A stretch of DNA of 9,286 bases from contig CAYJME010000133.1 in the NCBI GenBank assembly GCA_964370795.1, forward strand, positions 1-9,286. Reading direction: 5' to 3'. Origin of the DNA: JAHFOW01 sp964370795 (GTDB lineage: Bacteria > Planctomycetota > Brocadiia > Brocadiales > Brocadiaceae). How positions within the stretch are numbered: position 1 is the first letter of the stretch; every line of letters starts with the position of its first letter. Made by a program: the position numbers and the translations under genes. A model generated the notes under the pieces. It was not told the origin of the DNA and searched no databases. It saw nothing but the letters and a program-made list of their open reading frames with translations. Below are positions 6,147-9,286 of this stretch, in pieces.

Positions 6147-7517
6147 TTACCAGCGATACAATACGGTGTATTTCAACACAGCCTCTTCATCCTTTTTCAC
6201 GGGTACGATAAATTCCAGGGTATTTGCATCTTCCTTATTATAGGAGTGAGTAGATTCCCGGATTTCATAATCACCCCAGAAATGCTCTCTTACGATAATT
6301 TCAACATCTTCTTTTTTGTGATTCCGCAGCTTAATTTTCCATGTTTCTTCCCGTGAACGTTCGCTTAATTGTTTATAATTCATTTGTTTTCGTTCTCCCA
6401 CGATGTCAAATGCGTCGCCCACATACAGTCTGATTTTTTCATCCTTTGGTGTATGATCAATACGGTCCTCCCCCAGAAAAACCTGTGATTGGTCCACATC
6501 CGCTTTATAAACACGCACCTTTCCCGCAGGTATGGGTAATCCCAGCCCATTTTTTCCCGAATTCACGAACTCTAGCTTTACATTCACCTTCTTTTCATCC
6601 CGGGAACCATCGTATTCATAAATCTTTTTCACCTGCGTTTCTGCAGTTGGAAAAAGGGTAAGCTGCTTAATCTGGTTGTTCTTGATTGTGGCGGCACGCT
6701 GGAGCGTATACAGGTGATACTCAAAGAATGCCTTTTCTTCAAATTGTGGCGGCGCTGCAGCAACCTTTGCCATTGGCCGTTCTTCAAAGTCTTCGTACTG
6801 TCGCTGGGGAGTTACCCGATGAACTTCGCCAGCCACTAATTTGAGTTTTGCACGTTCGTAATCTGTCCCTGATTGGTTATTGATAGAAACCCAGGCAGAT
6901 AAATCCAATTTCTTTTCATCCTCATGCACCAGCGCTACATATTCTGCGTGCCAGCCGATACCCTCCGTTAAGTAGCTTGTTTCCATATTATGGGTACCTG
7001 CCTTTGTACTCGAAAGATACCAGACCAGGGTTGGCCTGGTGATCAAACCCGCGGGCAGTTTAGGAAAGTCCACATTCTGTATATTTGCCATAGAAATTGA
7101 TTGAATACCGCCGTCTTTTTTCTCCAGGACGGCATTCCCTGCGGCGCTCAGTAATTTTCCCTCAAATATTTTGCCCTCTTTCGTATAGAGCTGAACAACC
7201 TGGTCGATATACTTCTGCAATATCTTTTCTGCGCTCACCAGATCATACTCATAATTTTGTTCCAGAATGGCCACCCGGTCTGGCGACGTGAGTGATTTAA
7301 AATGAACCGATGTGGGATCGATAAACGATGCAACGTCAGTAAAGCGGATTTCCTGATCGCCTTCCTTCAAATCCATGGTACGGATGTCATGAACCAGACT
7401 AAGATTGTTTTGATAAATCGTGATTGAGACCTGTTTTTCCTGCGCCCTCACATTTGAGACAAACGGCTGGAAAAGAAATAAACCACAGGCTATTATAAAA
7501 GAAATACTTTTTCCCAT
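6147..7517 (-). CDS. Exported DUF4139 domain protein
   Basis: The protein has 456 residues and a typical signal peptide: MGKSISFIIACGLFLFQPF followed by VSNVRA, with a likely cut after A25. A periplasmic or secreted location is inferred. The N-terminal part (about 28-75: VSITIYQNNLSLVHDIR, DVASFIDPTSVHF) fits the beta-rich region common before DUF4139. The DUF4139 signature follows: GIGWHAEYVALV (186-197), then LDLSAWVSINNQSGTDYERA (204-223) and LKLVAGEVHR (225-234). The C-terminus includes a DGSRDEKKVNVKLEF segment, LGLPIPAGKVRVY and a final LKYTVLYRW. The biochemical role of DUF4139 is unknown. The start is secure, with AGGAGG 8 bases upstream. It follows ampG by 25 bases, so a cell-envelope connection is plausible but only by context. 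Confidence 0.9.
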   Translation of the reverse strand: MGKSISFIIACGLFLFQPFVSNVRAQEKQVSITIYQNNLSLVHDIRTMDLKEGDQEIRFTDVASFIDPTSVHFKSLTSPDRVAILEQNYEYDLVSAEKILQKYIDQVVQLYTKEGKIFEGKLLSAAGNAVLEKKDGGIQSISMANIQNVDFPKLPAGLITRPTLVWYLSSTKAGTHNMETSYLTEGIGWHAEYVALVHEDEKKLDLSAWVSINNQSGTDYERAKLKLVAGEVHRVTPQRQYEDFEERPMAKVAAAPPQFEEKAFFEYHLYTLQRAATIKNNQIKQLTLFPTAETQVKKIYEYDGSRDEKKVNVKLEFVNSGKNGLGLPIPAGKVRVYKADVDQSQVFLGEDRIDHTPKDEKIRLYVGDAFDIVGERKQMNYKQLSERSREETWKIKLRNHKKEDVEIIVREHFWGDYEIRESTHSYNKEDANTLEFIVPVKKDEEAVLKYTVLYRW

Positions 7518-7525
7518 TTTTTAAT

Positions 7526-7531
7526 CCTCCT
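7526..7531 (-). promoter_or_regulatory. Consensus ribosome binding site of the DUF4139 gene
   Basis: A full AGGAGG on the minus strand, 8 bases before the ATG at 7517. It is the strongest ribosome site in the window and suggests that this gene is translated well even if it shares the ampG transcript. Confidence 0.85.
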
Positions 7532-7542
7532 AAATTTAAGGT

Positions 7543-8811
7543 TCATTCTTCAGAATTAACAGGCAGCTCTCCGTGTTGACTGCCAACAGTCGATTCCTTT
7601 TGCCACGCATGGTAACGGATGAGGAATACCAGGCCGGGAATAGCAGCAACGGAGCAGAAGATAAAGAAATTAAACCATCCCATATACTCGGCCAGATATC
7701 CGGTGGGCGAGGCAACAATCACCCGCGGAATACCCATGAGACTGCTCAAAAGAGCATATTGCGTGGCAGTAAATTTTTTATTGCAAAGACCCGCCATAAA
7801 GGCCGTAAATGCAGACACACCCATACCACTGGTCAGATTTTCAAAGGTAATCGTGGATACCAGTATTGAATATTGCGACCCCAGAGATGCCAGCGCTGAA
7901 AAAGCCAGGGTTGACATGGCCTGGAGTATCCCAAAAATCCAGAGCGATTTGTAAAGACCCAGTTTGACGAGGATGACACCGCCCACGAGACTACCCCCGA
8001 TCGTTGCAAATATACCAAATGTCTTTGCAACCACCGCCAGTTCTGTTTTGGTAAAACCCATCTTGAGGATAAACGGGGTTGTCATATGAGCCGCCATAAC
8101 ATCGCCGATTTTATAGAGCAGGATAAAGGCCAGTATCTCAAATGCCCCTCTCCTCGAAAAATAATCGGTAAAAGGCTCTATGACTGCTTCGCGGAGAGAT
8201 TGAGGTGGAACAATCAGTCCGGCAGGATTTGGCGCTAAAAGTGTCGTAATCACACCAAGAGAGAGTGATGCCGCCATCAGGAGATAGACATAATTCCAGG
8301 GTATCCGGTCTGCCAGAAACAGTGCAAATGCCCCTGAAATGAGCATGCCCAGACGATACCCATTCACACCAAGTGAAGAACCAAACCCCAATTCATCATC
8401 ACGTAAGAGTTCCCGCCGGTAGGCGTCAACGACCACATCCTGACTTGCGCTCAGGAAAGACACGACCACGGCCAGAAAAGCTACCGTCCAGGGGGATTCT
8501 GCAGGTTTTACATAATAAAATGCACCGATAGCGAACATGAGGAGTATCTGGGATATGAATATCCATCCACGCCGTCTGCCCAGAAAGGGAGGCACATAGC
8601 GATCCAGAGCGGGCGCCCACAGAAACTTGACGGTGTAGGGAAGCCCCACAAGGGAAAACATCCCGATAACCGCAAGGTCTACCTTTTTATCCGTCATCCA
8701 TGCCTGAAGTGTGGAACCGGTGATCAGAAGAGGAATGCCAGAGCTTACACCCAGAAAGAAGATAACCAGCATCCGCCAGTTAAGAATGGTTTTTACGATA
8801 GATCCTTGCAT
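7543..8811 (-). CDS. ampG: AmpG-type muropeptide permease (MFS transporter)
   Basis: The 422-residue protein has about 12 hydrophobic segments throughout. It matches my recollection of Escherichia coli AmpG closely: SSGIPLLITGSTLQAWMT (23-40), LWAPALDRYVPPFLGRRRGW (64-83, containing the MFS loop motif), SASQDVVVDAYRREL (121-135), NGYRLGMLISG (150-160) and TLLAPNP. AmpG is an inner-membrane permease that imports anhydro-muropeptides released during wall turnover, for recycling and, in some bacteria, for beta-lactamase induction. It is shorter than the roughly 490-residue E. coli protein, which has extra C-terminal segments; lengths near 420 are usual in many other phyla. The ATG at 8811 fits the family N-terminus but has no clear ribosome site. 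The DUF4139 gene follows 25 bases later. No other wall-recycling gene is in the window. Confidence 0.92.
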   Translation of the reverse strand: MQGSIVKTILNWRMLVIFFLGVSSGIPLLITGSTLQAWMTDKKVDLAVIGMFSLVGLPYTVKFLWAPALDRYVPPFLGRRRGWIFISQILLMFAIGAFYYVKPAESPWTVAFLAVVVSFLSASQDVVVDAYRRELLRDDELGFGSSLGVNGYRLGMLISGAFALFLADRIPWNYVYLLMAASLSLGVITTLLAPNPAGLIVPPQSLREAVIEPFTDYFSRRGAFEILAFILLYKIGDVMAAHMTTPFILKMGFTKTELAVVAKTFGIFATIGGSLVGGVILVKLGLYKSLWIFGILQAMSTLAFSALASLGSQYSILVSTITFENLTSGMGVSAFTAFMAGLCNKKFTATQYALLSSLMGIPRVIVASPTGYLAEYMGWFNFFIFCSVAAIPGLVFLIRYHAWQKESTVGSQHGELPVNSEE

Positions 8812-8907
8812 GGGGTTTTATTTTATACAGAATAGAAATCCTGAACTCTTGAACTCAGGAAAATCGTTAAAATATTAGTGAACGTCTTAAATAAGTTGAC
8901 ATGCAAA

Positions 8908-8936
8908 CGTCATTGCGAGCGACAGCGAAGCAATCC
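8908..8936. repeat. REP-like CATTGCGAG...GAAGCAATC motif
   Basis: The sequence CGTCATTGCGAGC, then GACAGCGAAGCAATCC, has ATTGC/GCAAT arms. It belongs to a short palindromic motif that I recall being scattered between genes in many unrelated bacterial genomes. A single copy is present here. Confidence 0.65.
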
Positions 8937-8956
8937 TTCCTTAAACTTCATATTTT

Positions 8957-9021
8957 TAGGAGGAACCAACTCCTTTTGGCGACTGGTTCTTGCTCACCGT
9001 TTTAAATCGCCCATCGCCGTC
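8957..9021. repeat. Decayed, inverted copy of the 1629-1740 element
   Basis: TAGGAGGAACCAACTCC followed by TTTTGGCGACTGG matches the reverse complement of the element at 1629-1740 (TAGGAGCCAACTCC then TGTTGGCGACCGG), with a small insertion and a few substitutions. CCCATCGCCGTC (9010-9021) matches CCAATCGCCGTC near the element's other end. The middle is shortened and the far terminal arm is missing. Confidence 0.7.
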
Positions 9022-9107
9022 TATAAATATATTTAATTAAATTTTCGACCAATTTTCACCCATAATTTAAAATACCTATCTTTATTATGATCACCCTTAC
9101 ACCATTG

Positions 9108-9136
9108 TTGACGGAACCATCTATTTATTGTATGAT
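9108..9136 (+). promoter_or_regulatory. Sigma-70-like promoter reading out of the right edge
   Basis: -35 TTGACG (9108-9113), a 17-base spacer and -10 TATGAT (9131-9136) on the plus strand. Both boxes match consensus at 5 of 6 positions. The predicted transcript start is near 9143. It is the only good plus-strand promoter noticed and implies a rightward gene that begins near or beyond the edge. Confidence 0.65.
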
Positions 9137-9246
9137 TCGTACCGGTTATACCAACAAGACGAATACAACCATTAATTTTTTTGACACGTTTGAACCATAA
9201 ATTAACAGATGCAAAAGATCATCATGCGAAGTCAGTTGACCACAGT

Positions 9247-9286
9247 ATGACCCTTGATAAAGACGTGAGCGACATGGAAGTAATAG
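9247..9286 (+). CDS. Possible start of a plus-strand gene, cut by the right edge
   Basis: From the ATG at 9247 the frame stays open for 13 codons to the edge (MTLDKDVSDMEVI). The same frame is open upstream back to a stop at 9133-9135, with TTG codons at 9181 and 9190 as alternative starts, and reads as a hydrophilic peptide. It lies about 100 bases after the plus-strand promoter. No ribosome site is clear, and the piece is too short to recognise a family. An ATG at 9274 is another possible start. Confidence 0.25.
   Translation, partial: MTLDKDVSDMEVI

Larger units (their letters stand above)
8812..9286. other. 475-base region without a confident gene
   Basis: Upstream of ampG on the minus strand there is a TATAAAAT-like box (about 8821-8828) close to the start codon but without a convincing -35, plus a doubled TGAACTC (8843-8858) that might be a regulatory site. 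Further right come a REP-like motif, a decayed inverted-repeat element, an AT-rich stretch and a strong plus-strand promoter, each listed separately. Nothing else was recognised. Confidence 0.6.

Noticed and set aside
6121..6149. GTGGT/ACCAC hairpin after the DUF4139 stop as a terminator
   Set aside because: It has only 5 pairs with a 10-base loop and no T-run directly after it, and it abuts the promoter of the next unit.
8821..8828. TATAAAAT as a firm ampG promoter
   Set aside because: No -35 lies at a usable distance and it would give an almost leaderless message, so I mention it only as a possibility.
1..9286. Defence island, prophage or CRISPR locus
   Set aside because: No transposase, integrase, toxin or cas-like protein and no regularly spaced direct repeats were seen. 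AddA alone does not make a defence locus.

Overview
This 9.3 kb window comes from a bacterial chromosome of moderate GC. All six confident protein genes are on the minus strand. A possible plus-strand gene begins only at the extreme right edge. The genes are housekeeping or accessory: glycan enzyme, envelope, transport and DNA repair. There are no tRNA or rRNA genes, CRISPR arrays, transposases or phage genes. Short dispersed inverted repeats lie in several intergenic gaps. The mix (GH57 next to DUF4912, AmpG, a DUF4139 protein, many small repeats) would suit an environmental anaerobe, possibly a planctomycete of the anammox type. That assignment is a guess from memory and the window holds no taxonomic marker.

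Reading in the minus-strand direction of transcription, from the right: ampG (muropeptide permease, 8811-7543) is followed after 25 bases by an exported DUF4139 protein (7517-6147). These two look like one unit. A new unit starts at a clear extended -10 promoter near 6096-6123. It carries a MutY-like adenine DNA glycosylase with no iron-sulfur cluster ligands (6069-5257) and, 78 bases further on, a full-length AddA/RecB-type helicase-nuclease (5178-1762). A 112-base inverted-repeat element lies just after addA. Next is a DUF4912 protein with its own near-consensus promoter. That promoter shows the true start is the ATG at 1448 rather than the upstream GTG at 1523. Last comes the N-terminal 115 residues of a GH57/DUF1957-type alpha-glucan branching enzyme, cut by the left edge.

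The right-hand 475 bases (8812-9286) hold no confident gene. They contain a REP-like motif, a decayed second copy of the inverted-repeat element, and a strong plus-strand promoter that probably serves a gene beginning at the edge.

I do not see a clear new multi-gene system. The points most worth a second look are the MutY homologue, which has a winged-helix-like tail in place of both the iron-sulfur module and the NUDIX-like domain and sits with a solo AddA; the GH57/DUF4912 pair; and the family of nested hairpin repeats.
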